Notes: generated by a model from the sequence alone, not told the origin. A DNA stretch of 64,000 nucleotides from Capilliphycus salinus (GCF_047276495.1 NZ_CP178543.1:1240001-1304000), one strand, 5' to 3'. Positions 47,201-57,194 are shown, counted from the first letter of the stretch. Translations and numbers: made by a program.

Positions 47201-47482
47201 ATCATCTCCGTTGATACTAGAAGCAATGCTGGTATCATCAGGATTAAATCCAAAGAAGTTATTGAATTCTGTTGTTTCGGTGGCAATATAGATATAATCT
47301 CCAGCCAGTGCAGAACCGGAAAATGTGTATTCTTGTCCGTTAGTTCCGCCGCCGTTATTGGCAGAACCAAAACCGTATAGACTGAGGTCGGGAATATCGT
47401 TTAAAGCAAAAAATTCTACAGCTTTTGGAACTCCGCCCGTTAGGGGGCCGTCAATAATACCTGTGATAATTAGGTCGCTCAT
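44231..47482 (-). CDS. Secreted nuclease: lamin-tail, OB, EEP nuclease and RTX repeats (ExeM/NucH type)
   Basis: 1083 residues. Two lamin-tail-like domains (about 1-90 and 175-300), an OB-fold region (about 370-480), an endonuclease/exonuclease/phosphatase domain (VASYNVLNLDPND, LQEVQDN, LGDFNEF, SDHDPLVVGL; about 640-960) and a C-terminal calcium-binding RTX stretch (GDDIITGFQSRDTLTGGNGDD). No N-terminal signal peptide; RTX implies type I secretion. It should degrade extracellular DNA. Start ATG 47482. Confidence 0.88.
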   Translation of the reverse strand: MSDLIITGIIDGPLTGGVPKAVEFFALNDIPDLSLYGFGSANNGGGTNGQEYTFSGSALAGDYIYIATETTEFNNFFGFNPDDTSIASSINGDDAIELFLNGSVVDIFGEINVDGTGQPWEYMDGWAYRVPGTGPDGTTFNLSNWTFSGPNALDNSSNNNSANTPFPLKSYTLNGGYNLVINEVYASHTGTDNTEFIEFFGTPGTSLDGLSLIVVEGDSGISGTIDAKIDFNSTNIIGENGFFLVGNPTGLAANYGVDPNLDISDNFLENSSLTVALVETSSISGTSVTGNEMVLDSVALTDGGAGDTFFFDAPVIGPDGSFFPAGARRVTDGVDTDTVEDWVISDFFLGSANTPTAGSSDNGGGEEPIFTPIYDIQGASQTSPFVNVDFNNLPANTFSITGDTVVTTGIVTAVDSNGFYLQDPSGDGNIATSDALFVFTGSNPNVTIGDELQVEGTVAEFFPGDTDTRNLPTTQISNPTITTLSTGNPLPDAVIIGSGGRVPPTENIDDDAFASFDPTTDGIDFFESLEGMRVTAENAVAIAPTNGFGEIFTVVDNGSNATGISNRGTLNISPDDFNPERIQIDEDTDILPGFNLPQVDVGSQLGDVTGVISYDFGNFQIHPTQSFTASNSTVQAEVSNITPGSDQLTVASYNVLNLDPNDNDGDADIANGRFDTIANQIINNLNTPDIIGLQEVQDNNGSVNDGTVAADQTLQTLIDAIADAGGPTYEFIDNTFITDGASGGQPGGNIRTAFLYNPNRVNLVEGSVQTIGDQDPGSAFDGARLPLVADFEFNGQEVTVISNHFSSKGGSAPIFGIEQPFEDLQEDPTVNGSLDERQAQANAVNDFVANRLNVDPDANIVALGDFNEFEFVSPLEILEENLINLTETLPENERYSFIFQGNSQSLDHILVSESLDDVAEFDIVHVNTEFAETEQLASDHDPLVVGLTLESDVNIIDGTRGRDNLVGTDGDDIITGFQSRDTLTGGNGDDIFRYTGLVDAGDIITDFEVGSDKFDFVGVLESVNFSGSNAIADGYVGFIGRGGNTLLTFDPDGDTGSGRPRSFVLVQGVSSDFLNNSDNFIFG

Positions 47483-48118
47483 TTTCCTTAGATTTCTCCT
47501 GGTTTGAAAGGTTTGGCAGTGAGTCGGCTAAAAAGGTTTGAATCCGATCATTTTGATTGAGATTCAAGCGGGTTTTTAAGATGAGGTTTGCTCAAATTTA
47601 GCGGAATAGTTTTTCTTCAGTATGATTTTCTTTGAAAACTTCACAACATTACTGATTTAGAAGGGATTTATATAAAATTCCTTCCATTGGGTGATCGAAC
47701 CGAATGTAATGTTACTTTGTCTATTTCTTTGAATTGACACTAACTAAGTTATCGGTTTAAGGTTAATTGAAAGTTAAGAGTAGGGAAAGAGTTGGGATTT
47801 GAATCTGTTTTTTACAGAAGGTTTACATTCGGTTTAAATTTCCGGGGGTTTTTTGAATGACTTTCGGCTTGCTTCTCAAGGAAAAGGTCTGATCACTGAG
47901 GAAATTTGCAAGTGATAACGAAGAACTATTTAAAAAAAATTTTAGCGTTTGAATTCGGTAAAGCTTCGATTATTTCGATTAAGAATAATAGATAAGTAGT
48001 CAGAGATAAATCAACCGAGTTGTTAAAAAATCCCGTTAAACTTTAAAGAGTTTTAACGGGAGATAGATGTTATACTGCAAAAAGATATTCAATGTTATGC
48101 GTTAAAACTTGATAATTT
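47483..48118. other. Spacer between GH63 and nuclease genes
   Basis: About 640 bp of AT-rich unique DNA. It holds the terminator at 48031-48061 and, near the nuclease start, a leader without recognisable promoter. No repeat family member was seen. Confidence 0.5.
48031..48061 (-). terminator. Rho-independent terminator of the GH63 gene
   Basis: TCCCGTTAAAC and GTTTTAACGGGA form a stem of about 10 bp; on the minus strand it is followed by a T6 run (AAAAAA at 48025-48030 on the plus strand). The GH63 stop lies about 60 nt upstream. Confidence 0.8.
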
Positions 48119-50845
48119 TTAGGACTTCAAGCCTTGGGAAAGGGTACTCAAAGCAGCCGAGAAATATCCTCCCCGCAGAACATCTTCAGGATTAACCTTA
48201 GCCGAAACGGTCATCAAATAGGCAATTAAACCCGTCCATCCGGTTTGATGACTCGCCCCCAATCCAGCCCCATTATCCCCATGAAAATACTCGTAGAATA
48301 GAATCAAATCTCGCCAGTGGGGATCGGTTTGAAACTTCTCAGTATTTCCATAAAGAGGACGCTGTTGTTGATCATTTTGGAGAAAAATATTACTCAAACG
48401 GCGAGTAATTTCGTCCGCGACTTCCCACAGCGTCATCCACTGACCGGAACCTGTCGGACATTCGACTTTGAAATCATCTCCATAGTAAGCATACATCTTC
48501 CGCAATGATTGTACCAGCATCATATTAACAGGCATCCAAATCGGGCCGCGCCAGTTAGAATTTCCCCCAAATAATCCGCTTGAAGATTCAGCCGGTTCAT
48601 AGTCAACCCGATAGACATTTGCTCCGACAGTAAAAATGTAGGGATTATCCCAGTGATGGCTAGAAAGTGCGCGAATGCCATAATCGCTCAAAAATTCAGA
48701 TTCATCCAACATTCGCTGTAAAATTCGCTGTAATTTTTCTCGGTTGACTGGAGATAATAATCGTTTTCCAGTTATGCTGGTTTGGACTGGATCGCTAATA
48801 TTCTGGATACTTTCATGGTGTTGTTTGTTAAATTCAGCCATCCGTTTGGCAAATTTAGGAACTTTTTCCAAAAGCTGAGGATCAGAAATAACGGTGGCAA
48901 ATAAGGGAATCAAACCCACCATTGATCGCACTTTGAGCCGGGTCGAATATCCGTTCGGAAAATGTAACACATCATAATAAAAACCGTCCTCTTCATCCCA
49001 CAATTCATCGGCGTTTTCTCCGATGCGATCCATTGCCATTGCAATGTACATAAAATGTTCGTAGAATTTGCACACTAGATCCTCATAGACCGGATTTTCT
49101 AGGGCTAATTCAAAAGCGATCGCCAACATATCCAAGCAAAACATCGCCATCCAACTGGTGCCATCAGCTTGTTCTAAAATCCCTCCTCCGGGTATGGCAG
49201 AACTGCGATCAAACACCCCAATATTATCTAAACCCAAAAAACCGCCTTCAAAGACATTATTACCCAGAGAGTCTTTGCGGTTCACCCACCAAGTAAAGTT
49301 CATCAACAATTTGTGGAACATACTTTCGAGAAAAGCGCGATCGCCTTTACCGCCATTTGCCACTTTTTCCATGAGATAAACTTGCCAAGTTGCCATACAG
49401 TGAACGGGCGGGTTCACATCGCTAAAGTTCCATTCGTAGGCGGGAATTTGACCGTTAGGATGAAGATAAACTTGGTTGGTCATTAACCGCAGTTGATCTT
49501 TAGCAAAGTCAATATCGATCATCCCCAAAACTAGGCAATGAAACGCCAAGTCCCAAGCCGCAAACCAAGGATATTCCCATTTATCGGGCATGGATAGAAT
49601 ATCCGCACTTTGCAGGTGAAACCATTGTTTGTTGCGCTGGGCGACTCGCTCGGGACAGTCGGGGGGCAAAATTTCATCGCTTAACCAATCTCCTACCGGA
49701 TAATAGTAGAATTGCTTCGTCCACATCATCCCCGCAAAAGCCTGACGCATCACGTTGCGAGCATCTTCGGAAAAAGAGGAGCCAATGATACTATTGTAAA
49801 ATTCATCGGCCTCCTGCAAACGGGCGCTGAAAGTAGATTCAAACCCCGATCCAAAAACGATTTCTTCAGCAGAAAATAGGCGATCGCTCAACCGCAATTG
49901 AATGATTTCTACTCCCTCTGCGGGAATTTCTAAAAGATAATGGGCAGCCGCTTTGGTGCCAATTTTATCCGGGTTCACCCCATCAAGTTTCCCGTCTACA
50001 ATGTAGTTATTAATGCCATCCTTAACGTAGGGGGAAGCGTTGGGTATATTAAAAATGCGCTGAGTATTAGTTTCGTTTTCTGTAAACAATAAAGGCACCG
50101 CACGATCGCAGTACAAATAGCGATCGCCAAGTTCGGGGTGAGAGGCGCAAATTGTTCGGTCGTTAAATTGTCTGAGTATCGGTTTGGGCGGATGCTGGCG
50201 AAACCACGACCAAGTATTTCGGAACCAAAACGTCGGTAAAACGTGAAGGGATGCGGTTTCGCTGCTGCGATTGTGGATGCTAATTTTAATTAAGATATCT
50301 TCGGGAGTTTCTTTGGCGTATTCGACGAAGACATCGAAGTAGCGATCGTCATCAAATACCCCCGTGTCCATCAGTTCATATTCAAACTCTAGGCGATTTC
50401 GGCGTCGGTTGGTCTCGACAAGATTGGCATAGGGAAAGGCAACCTGCGGATATTTATACAGGTATTTCATGTAAGAATGCGTCGGCGTACTGTCCAGATA
50501 AAAGTAGTATTCTTTGACATCTTCTCCATGATTTCCTTCGCTATTTGTTAACCCAAAAATCCGCTCTTTTAAAATGGGGTCTTTGCCGTTCCACAGGGCG
50601 AGTGCAAAACAGAATTGTTGTCGTTCGTCGGAAATTCCCCCCAAGCCATCTTCGCCCCAACGATAAGCCCGAGAACGGGACTGATCGTGGCTAAAATAGT
50701 CCCAAGCATTTCCGGTTTGGCTGTAGTCTTCCCGTACCGTTCCCCACTGGCGTTCGCTGAGATAAGGCCCCCATTTTTTCCAGGGAATATTCTCAGAAGC
50801 GGCGGCTTGTAATCTTAGTTTTTCTTGATTTGAATGGAAGTTCAT
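48119..50845 (-). CDS. Glycoside hydrolase family 63-like (alpha)6-barrel glucosidase
   Basis: 908 residues, cytoplasmic (no signal peptide). Related to MGH1/GH63 mannosyl-oligosaccharide glucosidase-like enzymes: WGTVREDYS, YRWGEDGLGG, KWEYPWFAAWDLAFHC and SNWRGPIWMPVN are family blocks; acidic catalytic residues are likely in WAAWDLA and later. The substrate may be glucosylglycerol, glucosylglycerate or a storage glucan; sequence does not decide. Confidence 0.85.
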   Translation of the reverse strand: MNFHSNQEKLRLQAAASENIPWKKWGPYLSERQWGTVREDYSQTGNAWDYFSHDQSRSRAYRWGEDGLGGISDERQQFCFALALWNGKDPILKERIFGLTNSEGNHGEDVKEYYFYLDSTPTHSYMKYLYKYPQVAFPYANLVETNRRRNRLEFEYELMDTGVFDDDRYFDVFVEYAKETPEDILIKISIHNRSSETASLHVLPTFWFRNTWSWFRQHPPKPILRQFNDRTICASHPELGDRYLYCDRAVPLLFTENETNTQRIFNIPNASPYVKDGINNYIVDGKLDGVNPDKIGTKAAAHYLLEIPAEGVEIIQLRLSDRLFSAEEIVFGSGFESTFSARLQEADEFYNSIIGSSFSEDARNVMRQAFAGMMWTKQFYYYPVGDWLSDEILPPDCPERVAQRNKQWFHLQSADILSMPDKWEYPWFAAWDLAFHCLVLGMIDIDFAKDQLRLMTNQVYLHPNGQIPAYEWNFSDVNPPVHCMATWQVYLMEKVANGGKGDRAFLESMFHKLLMNFTWWVNRKDSLGNNVFEGGFLGLDNIGVFDRSSAIPGGGILEQADGTSWMAMFCLDMLAIAFELALENPVYEDLVCKFYEHFMYIAMAMDRIGENADELWDEEDGFYYDVLHFPNGYSTRLKVRSMVGLIPLFATVISDPQLLEKVPKFAKRMAEFNKQHHESIQNISDPVQTSITGKRLLSPVNREKLQRILQRMLDESEFLSDYGIRALSSHHWDNPYIFTVGANVYRVDYEPAESSSGLFGGNSNWRGPIWMPVNMMLVQSLRKMYAYYGDDFKVECPTGSGQWMTLWEVADEITRRLSNIFLQNDQQQRPLYGNTEKFQTDPHWRDLILFYEYFHGDNGAGLGASHQTGWTGLIAYLMTVSAKVNPEDVLRGGYFSAALSTLSQGLKS

Positions 50846-50977
50846 GCGACGACTTGCTCCTTAATTTCGAGGGTAGAAGGACAGAACAATCGAACAATTG
50901 AACAGGACTATTCTGACACAAAATTTTTAAAAATTAGAAATGTATTTTATATGTATTTTAAATGCTTCAAGATAAAC

Positions 50978-52711
50978 TTAATAATTGGTATAAAATTGGC
51001 GTAAATAATCGGCTTCGGTGAGTAAAGATTCTGCAAAAGCAATTGCTTCAGTCGCCGAACGTCCACTCGCCAATTGTGCTAATTCTTCTCGGCGTTGATT
51101 ATTATTAAGTTGACTGACTCGGACAACAGTTCTTTCTTCCGATCCATCGTTGGAAACCGGATCGCCGATCACTTTTTTTTCTACATGAAAATGGCGATCG
51201 CCCATCGCCGCGACAATGGGTTGATGGGTCACACATAAAACTTGATGACCCTGACCCAGTTGATGCAACTTTTGAGCGATCGCTTGGGCGACCCGTCCCG
51301 ACACTCCCACGTCAATTTCATCAAATACCATTGTTCCCGAACCTGCTACTTGAGAAAAACAAGCTTTTAAAGCTAATAAAAACCGACTCATTTCTCCTCC
51401 CGACGCAATTGCACCGAGGGGCTGTAGGGGTTCACCTGGGTTTGGACTAAAGCAAAATTCCACCAGATCTGCGCCGTTTATTGTGGGTTCTATGGGGTGA
51501 ATTTCTACTTTAAATTCGACCTTTTCCATCGCCAAAGGTTTGAGTTCTTTAACGAGATGAGTTTCCAATTTAGAAGCGGTTTTTTGACGAAGTTGAGTTA
51601 AACTTTGACAAACAAAAATTAACTTTTGAGTTGCTTCTTGATAGGCTTTTTCCAGGGCTTCGAGGGACTGTTCACCGGTTTGTAAGTCTTTCAATTCGGC
51701 TTGGATTTTTTCGTAATAGGCGATCACTTCGGCTAAAGTTTGACCGTATTTTCGACAAATTTGTTTAAGCTGCTGAATGCGATCTTGTACTTCTTGAAGT
51801 CGCTCGGGATCGGATTCGAGTTGTTCGCCATAACTGCTAATTTGTCGCCCCGCTTCGATCACCTGGGCTAACGCATCTTCAACCATTGCTAAAATTGGTT
51901 GCAGTTGGGTATCGTATTCTACCATATCGGTTAATATATTTTCGGCTTGGGAAAGCAAATCTGAGGCGGCTTTTCTCTCATCATTTTCGTACAAAAGCTG
52001 ATTAATTTGATAACTTTGGTGTTGGAGTTCGACGACATGACCGAGGCGTTGTTGTTCTTGTTTTAGCTGTTCTAATTCATCGGCATCGGTTAAATTTGCC
52101 GCATCTAATTCTTGAATTTGATATTGTAATAAATCCAATCGCTGTAGGCGTTGTTGTTCAAACTGACGGCGATTTTCTAAGGCGTTTTGGGCTTGTTTTG
52201 TTTTACTATAAGCTGCGGCGACGGTTTGTTTTGCAGCCAATAAATCCGCCCCACCATACAAGTCTAACCAGTCTCGCTGTAAACCGGGTTGACTCAGTTG
52301 TAAGGTTTGACCTTGGGCGGTAATTTCAACAAAGCGATCGCGAACTTCATCTAATAGTTTTCGACTAATTAAAATACCATTTAAACGGGAACGACTGCGA
52401 ACTTTTCCGCTAGATAATGTGATTTCGCGAGAACAAACGGCGAGGGTGCCATCAACGAGATCGATTTCTTGTTCGGCCAACCAATTTGAGATCGCAGCTT
52501 CGACTTCAAATGTGGCTTCTAAAATGGCTCGTTTGGCACCAGTGCGAATCATCCGGCGATCTACTTTTCCGCCTAAAACCGTATCAATTGCATCGAGAAT
52601 AATTGATTTTCCTGCGCCTGTTTCTCCGGTAAAAACATTTAAACCCAATCCCAGTTCTAGATCGAGATGATCGATTAAAGCAAAATTCTCAATCCGCAGC
52701 GATAATAGCAT
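50978..52711 (-). CDS. recN: DNA repair protein RecN
   Basis: SMC-like ATPase of double-strand-break repair. Walker A FTGETGAGKS (about residues 28-37), a coiled-coil of about 200 residues in the middle, SGGEMSRFLLALK signature and Walker B VFDEIDVGVSG near the end. 577 residues is a normal length. nusB lies upstream on the same strand after about 230 bp. Confidence 0.95.
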   Translation of the reverse strand: MLLSLRIENFALIDHLDLELGLGLNVFTGETGAGKSIILDAIDTVLGGKVDRRMIRTGAKRAILEATFEVEAAISNWLAEQEIDLVDGTLAVCSREITLSSGKVRSRSRLNGILISRKLLDEVRDRFVEITAQGQTLQLSQPGLQRDWLDLYGGADLLAAKQTVAAAYSKTKQAQNALENRRQFEQQRLQRLDLLQYQIQELDAANLTDADELEQLKQEQQRLGHVVELQHQSYQINQLLYENDERKAASDLLSQAENILTDMVEYDTQLQPILAMVEDALAQVIEAGRQISSYGEQLESDPERLQEVQDRIQQLKQICRKYGQTLAEVIAYYEKIQAELKDLQTGEQSLEALEKAYQEATQKLIFVCQSLTQLRQKTASKLETHLVKELKPLAMEKVEFKVEIHPIEPTINGADLVEFCFSPNPGEPLQPLGAIASGGEMSRFLLALKACFSQVAGSGTMVFDEIDVGVSGRVAQAIAQKLHQLGQGHQVLCVTHQPIVAAMGDRHFHVEKKVIGDPVSNDGSEERTVVRVSQLNNNQRREELAQLASGRSATEAIAFAESLLTEADYLRQFYTNY

Positions 52712-52913
52712 TTTAATGTTATACTAATTTAAAGTTAGATAAGTTAGAGTTAGATTAGTTTAGATTAGTTTAGGTTAGTTTAGCTTGACTGATTAAATTT
52801 TTGGAAAATTATCCCCCGTTAAAAATTTAAGCATACCGGGCAAAAAAGAAAACAAACCGGACTAAATCAGTCCCGGTTATAATCAGATAAGGCGTTGATC
52901 AAACAGAAATTAA

Positions 52914-52931
52914 GGAGTTAAAAACTCCTCA
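52914..52931 (-). terminator. Hairpin after nusB
   Basis: AGGAGTT and AACTCCT form a 7-bp stem with an AAA loop; T-rich sequence follows on the minus strand. A longer imperfect pair at 52856-52877 lies further down. Modest support. Confidence 0.45.
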
Positions 52932-52941
52932 TCTGTCCGGC

Positions 52942-53577
52942 CTAATTTTGTGCGATCATATCTGCTGCTTTCATTTTTTCCACAACCCGACGCAACACAC
53001 CATTAATAAATCGATAACTGTCCTCATCGCTGTAGCGTTTGGCAAGTTCTACCGCTTCATTGAGGGCGACTTGCTCTTGAGTTCCCAAGTACAACAATTC
53101 AGTTACCGCAATTCTTAAAATATCGCGATCGATGCGAGGTAAACGGCCCAATTGCCAATCGACCATCGCCCGATTTAAAATATCATCAATTTCTGTACGG
53201 TGAGCATTAACCTCTGTTAAAATCTCAATGGCATAGGATGCAACTTCTTCGCTTCGAGCCAATTGAATCAGTTCGGGAAACTCTGCTGCGGTTCCCAAGC
53301 GATTAATCGCCGTTTGGGTCAATTCTATAGCTTCTTGGATCATGGCTCTGGCCGTTTGCAGATCGCTGGCTCGAAATTGACTTCCCATTAGGCGATCGCT
53401 TCCCCGTTGCAGTTCAGCCATAGCCGTTTCTAAAGATTCTTGACCTTCATTGGCCAGAGTACGAACAACAGCCAAAACGAGATCTTGGATCTGTTGAGTG
53501 GCGAGTTTTTCAGGACTACTTGGGAGTTGGCTAATTCCCAAGAGGGCGAGTTCACGAGCGCTTCGACGAGCTTGCAT
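52942..53577 (-). CDS. nusB: Transcription antitermination factor NusB
   Basis: Binds boxA RNA with NusE in rRNA antitermination. N-terminal QARRSARELALLGISQL and C-terminal VALNEAVELAKRYSDEDSYRFINGVL are diagnostic. At 211 residues it has a longer middle than the E. coli protein (139), as is common in cyanobacteria. DUF502 gene lies upstream on the same strand. Confidence 0.95.
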   Translation of the reverse strand: MQARRSARELALLGISQLPSSPEKLATQQIQDLVLAVVRTLANEGQESLETAMAELQRGSDRLMGSQFRASDLQTARAMIQEAIELTQTAINRLGTAAEFPELIQLARSEEVASYAIEILTEVNAHRTEIDDILNRAMVDWQLGRLPRIDRDILRIAVTELLYLGTQEQVALNEAVELAKRYSDEDSYRFINGVLRRVVEKMKAADMIAQN

Positions 53578-53688
53578 AGACTTCCCCAGTGAATTTTACT
53601 GTTCAACGAAAAATGGGATCAAATGGAATTAAAAATCTTTCCATCATTGATTAATTTAATACAGATAAATCGACGAGCCGAAGATCTT

Positions 53689-54519
53689 CTAACCTTCTTC
53701 ATCTAATGGTACAGGTTGCAGTCGATTTTCGTTCGCCATGACCGGTTCAAGCTTTGGCTCGGATACCGCCGAACTTGGGGTAGGTTTAACGGGTAAGGCC
53801 GAGTTAACAATTCCCCCAGAGACGATAATTTTAAAGGCATCTTCCACACTCAGCGACAGGTTAATCACCTCGTTACTGGGAATAACAGCATACCAACCGC
53901 TGGTGGGGTTGGGGGTCGTGGGAATAAAAATGCTGATCATTTGTTCGTTCATGTGAGATTGGATTTCACCGCTAACATTTCCGGTCACAAATGCTAACGT
54001 CCAGATTCCCCGACGGGGATATTCTACCAGAACCACACGGCGAAATTTATCATTAGAATCTTTGAGCAGGGTTTCTAAAAGCTGTTTGAGGGTTTTGTAG
54101 ACCGAACCCGCAAGCGGAATGGCTTGGAGGACCTGTTCACCAAAATCCAGCAGCCACCGACCCACAATGTTGCGGGCCATTAACCCAATAAATAAAATTC
54201 CCAAAAGGGGGACGGCCAACCCGACCACGACATTGAGTAAGTTGACTAAAATCGGATGCAGTCCATCAAAGGGATTCACCTGTTTGGGAATCCGCGTTAA
54301 AAATTCAATAACTGAACTGGCGATAGTAATCGTTAACCAGATAGTCGTCGCCAGGGGGATAACGACTAACAAACCTGCGATCAGGTCATTTTTAAAGTCT
54401 TGTTTTAAACGTTGGAACACAGAGCGTCCACTCTCCTCTTCGATTTGTGCTGGATCTATCGATGGTTGATTTGTTATGGGTTTACGAGAATCAATATGGC
54501 TTTTGGTGGACATCATCAT
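53689..54519 (-). CDS. DUF502 membrane protein
   Basis: 276 residues with two membrane helices (about 42-70 and 95-120). Sequences LIAGLLVVIPLATTIWLT and the IPLAGSVYKTLKQ region are typical of DUF502. The gene lies next to nusB, an arrangement seen in other cyanobacteria as far as I recall. Three consecutive ATG codons occur at the start. Function unknown. Confidence 0.88.
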   Translation of the reverse strand: MMMSTKSHIDSRKPITNQPSIDPAQIEEESGRSVFQRLKQDFKNDLIAGLLVVIPLATTIWLTITIASSVIEFLTRIPKQVNPFDGLHPILVNLLNVVVGLAVPLLGILFIGLMARNIVGRWLLDFGEQVLQAIPLAGSVYKTLKQLLETLLKDSNDKFRRVVLVEYPRRGIWTLAFVTGNVSGEIQSHMNEQMISIFIPTTPNPTSGWYAVIPSNEVINLSLSVEDAFKIIVSGGIVNSALPVKPTPSSAVSEPKLEPVMANENRLQPVPLDEEG

Positions 54520-55018
54520 CTATTATTTTAATGCGTTTGATAATATCCTTAGCCCCTTGGCTGTTGGGCTGGGATCACATAGAGAAGTTGTACATATTAC
54601 TTTAAACAATTGTAAAGAAATGTTGCAACGTCGCTCAGGCTTCGAGAAGTCTGGCCAGTCGAGATCGCGCTCTAGAGGCTGTTGACATCCGTTGATGTAA
54701 CCCTCGAACTCCCTTAAAGCAGATTTAATCATTGTATGTCAGCTAACTGTATATTGGGCAACAGTCTTTTAGAGGCAATAGGGAACAGGGAACAGGCAAC
54801 AGGGAACAGGGAATAGGGAATGGGGAATGGGGAATGGGGAAAGGCAATAGGCAGAAGTCGTGATGTCAGTCGTCAGAAGTCAGAAGTCAGAAGTCAGAAT
54901 TGCCTCTTACCCCTTACCCCTTACCCTTTACCCCTTACCCTATTCACTAATAACTGGTGACTGTAAAGACTGGTCACTGTAAACTGTAAAGTGTGTGTCT
55001 GTTAGAGTAGGAACGAAT
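54520..55018. repeat. Short-repeat region before the aldo/keto reductase gene
   Basis: About 500 bp. Contains AGGGAACAGGGAACAGG-type 7-8-bp units (54778-54845), then GTCAGAAGTCAGAAGTCAG (about 54870-54898), then CTTACCCCTTACCCC units (54905-54945). The reductase promoter must lie in the last about 70 bp. Confidence 0.75.
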
Positions 55019-56038
55019 ATGATTCTACCGTCGTCTAGTCGCTATCAATTTACGGATGATTTAAACATCTGTCGGATTTTAAATGGGATGTGGCAAGTTT
55101 CGGGGTATCACGGACGTATTAATCCCAAAGCTGCCATTGACAGTATGTTTAAATATGTCGATGCAGGGTTTACGACTTGGGATCTGGCCGATCATTATGG
55201 GCCTGCTGAAGATTTTATCGGAGAGTTTCGTCAACAATTACTTAATCAACGGGGTCAGGAGGCTTTATCGAATCTACAAGCGTTTACAAAATGGGTGCCT
55301 CGACCGGGTAAAATGACTAGAGCTATTGTTGAGAAAAATATTGATATTTCTCGCCAACGAATGAATGTAGATAGCCTCGATTTATTACAGTTTCATTGGT
55401 GGGAATATCGGGATAAAAATTATTTAGATGCTCTCCAACACATGAGTCAGTTGCAGGCTGAGGGAAAAATAAAGCATCTGGCTTTGACGAATTTTGACAC
55501 CGAACATTTGAAGATTATTGTTGATAATGGGATTAAAATTGTTTCCAATCAAGTACAATTTTCTTTGGTGGATCGTCGGCCTTTGATGCGGATGGTTGAA
55601 TACTGTCAGCAACACAATATTAAACTCTTACCTTATGGGGTTTTGTGTGGCGGATTTTTGTCCGAAAAATATTTGAACCAACCCGAACCTCAGAATTTTA
55701 AGCTGGAAACGGTCAGCTTGAAAAAATATAAAAATATGATTGATGCTTGGGGCGGTTGGAGTTTATTTCAAGAGTTATTACAAACCCTGAAAACAATTGC
55801 GGATAAACACCAAGTCAGTATTGCTAATGTGGCGGTTCGTTATATTTTTGAACAGCCAACTGTTGCGGGAGCGATGATCGGAGCGCGTTTGGGTATTTCC
55901 GAACATCTTGAAGAAAATTCTCGCGTGTTTGAGTTGAGTTTGGATGAAGAAGATTACCAAAAAATACAGGCTGTTACCGACAAATCTCAGGATTTATTTG
56001 GCATCATTGGAGACTGTGGAGATGAATATCGCCGCTAA
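55019..56038 (+). CDS. Aldo/keto reductase
   Basis: 339 residues from ATG 55019, preceded by AGGAACG; an upstream GTG at 54995 would add eight residues within repeat DNA. Tetrad residues are visible: Asp and Tyr in WDLADHYG, Lys in AFTKWV, His in QFHWWEYRD. NADPH-dependent reduction of an unknown carbonyl. Conserved NQVQFSLVDRRP is present. Confidence 0.88.
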   Translation: MILPSSSRYQFTDDLNICRILNGMWQVSGYHGRINPKAAIDSMFKYVDAGFTTWDLADHYGPAEDFIGEFRQQLLNQRGQEALSNLQAFTKWVPRPGKMTRAIVEKNIDISRQRMNVDSLDLLQFHWWEYRDKNYLDALQHMSQLQAEGKIKHLALTNFDTEHLKIIVDNGIKIVSNQVQFSLVDRRPLMRMVEYCQQHNIKLLPYGVLCGGFLSEKYLNQPEPQNFKLETVSLKKYKNMIDAWGGWSLFQELLQTLKTIADKHQVSIANVAVRYIFEQPTVAGAMIGARLGISEHLEENSRVFELSLDEEDYQKIQAVTDKSQDLFGIIGDCGDEYRR

Positions 56039-56185
56039 CTTTTGACCGCCTATTGATAACGGTTTTATAGCAACCATCACGGCAATTATAGAGAGAATAA
56101 ATCCCCGGAATTCTTATTTTTAAAGCTTTTCCCTTCTGGCTGGTGCGATATAATCAATAAAACCAGAAATTCAGGACGAAAAACA

Positions 56186-56473
56186 ATGGCCGCAGAACCC
56201 ATAACCCCGGAAATTAGCGATCGCATTTGCGCTCATATGAACGATGACCATGCCGATGCAATTTTGCTCTATGCTAAATACTTTGCGAATACTCCCAATG
56301 CAACTTCGGCCCGTATGGTTTCTATCGATCCAGAAGGAATGAATCTCACCGCTTTAGTTGAAGCCAAATCAACCCCGTTGCGGGTATCATTCGATCGCGT
56401 CCTGGAAAATTCAGAAGATGCTCATCACACCCTGATTGAGATGGTTAAACAAGCTCGAAAAATGTCTCAGTAA
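56186..56473 (+). CDS. DUF2470 (HugZ-like) protein
   Basis: 95 residues. Sequence ICAHMNDDHADAILLYAKYF is the DUF2470 mark, also found as the C-terminal part of heme-utilisation proteins (HugZ). Free-standing forms in cyanobacteria have no assigned reaction. Divergent or convergent neighbours give no hint. Confidence 0.85.
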   Translation: MAAEPITPEISDRICAHMNDDHADAILLYAKYFANTPNATSARMVSIDPEGMNLTALVEAKSTPLRVSFDRVLENSEDAHHTLIEMVKQARKMSQ

Positions 56474-56507
56474 ACCGATAAAATCTCCGAATAAACTTCA
56501 GAAACAG

Positions 56508-57194
56508 CTATTCGTTATTTTGGAGACTTTGCAGTTTTTTGATAGCCCGATTTAAACGGATAAGATAGGGTTTAACGACTTCTCGATTTTGTTGGTCGAG
56601 TTTGACGACTTGTTGATGAAGCCGATTGATTTTAGCCCTCAGTTTAACATCGCGATCGGAGGTTTTTTCAGAAGATGCGGGGGGAGCAATATCGGACTCG
56701 GAAGGAGAGTTTGTAGAAGGCTCAGAAGTGAGGGGTTGATACTCGGAAACCGGCGTTTCTCTTACCGCTTCCACCGCTTCTTCTATTAATTTAATCCGAA
56801 CATTCATCACTTCCCAATCTTGCTGTCGAATCACATCATGTTCTAAACTTTGGGTGACTCGCTGCAACTCCGTTAAAACTTCAGTAATCGGATCGAGTTC
56901 CGCCGGTTCAGTCGGTATATTTTGAACCTGTTCTTGTAGGGATTGGACAACCGTATGAACATCAGCGATCACGGACTGGGTATATTGTCGAACTTGCTGT
57001 TCAAACCGTTGTCGATTAATTAAATTTAACCACAATGCGGCACTGATGGGAGTTGCAGCATATAAAATCTGCTGATACCATGCAGCAGCAACGATAGAAC
57101 CGATGGTAGAACCGGCGACAGAAGCATATTCTGCCATTTTCCACCAATCTGTTGATTTTTGTGTGGGTGTTGAAGAAGCTTCTCGATTCTGCAT
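56508..57194 (-). CDS. Coiled-coil membrane protein, unknown
   Basis: 228 residues. Two hydrophobic helices (about 24-42 and 45-60) are followed by coiled-coil segments (VQSLQEQVQN to LTELQRVTQSLEHD and KLRAKINRLHQQVVKLDQQ) separated by a Ser/Pro-rich linker. I do not recognise a family. Confidence 0.65.
   Translation of the reverse strand: MQNREASSTPTQKSTDWWKMAEYASVAGSTIGSIVAAAWYQQILYAATPISAALWLNLINRQRFEQQVRQYTQSVIADVHTVVQSLQEQVQNIPTEPAELDPITEVLTELQRVTQSLEHDVIRQQDWEVMNVRIKLIEEAVEAVRETPVSEYQPLTSEPSTNSPSESDIAPPASSEKTSDRDVKLRAKINRLHQQVVKLDQQNREVVKPYLIRLNRAIKKLQSLQNNE

Noticed and set aside
48119..50845. GH63 gene as part of an accessory island
   Set aside because: Codon use and surroundings look ordinary, and a normal terminator follows; no mobility signs.
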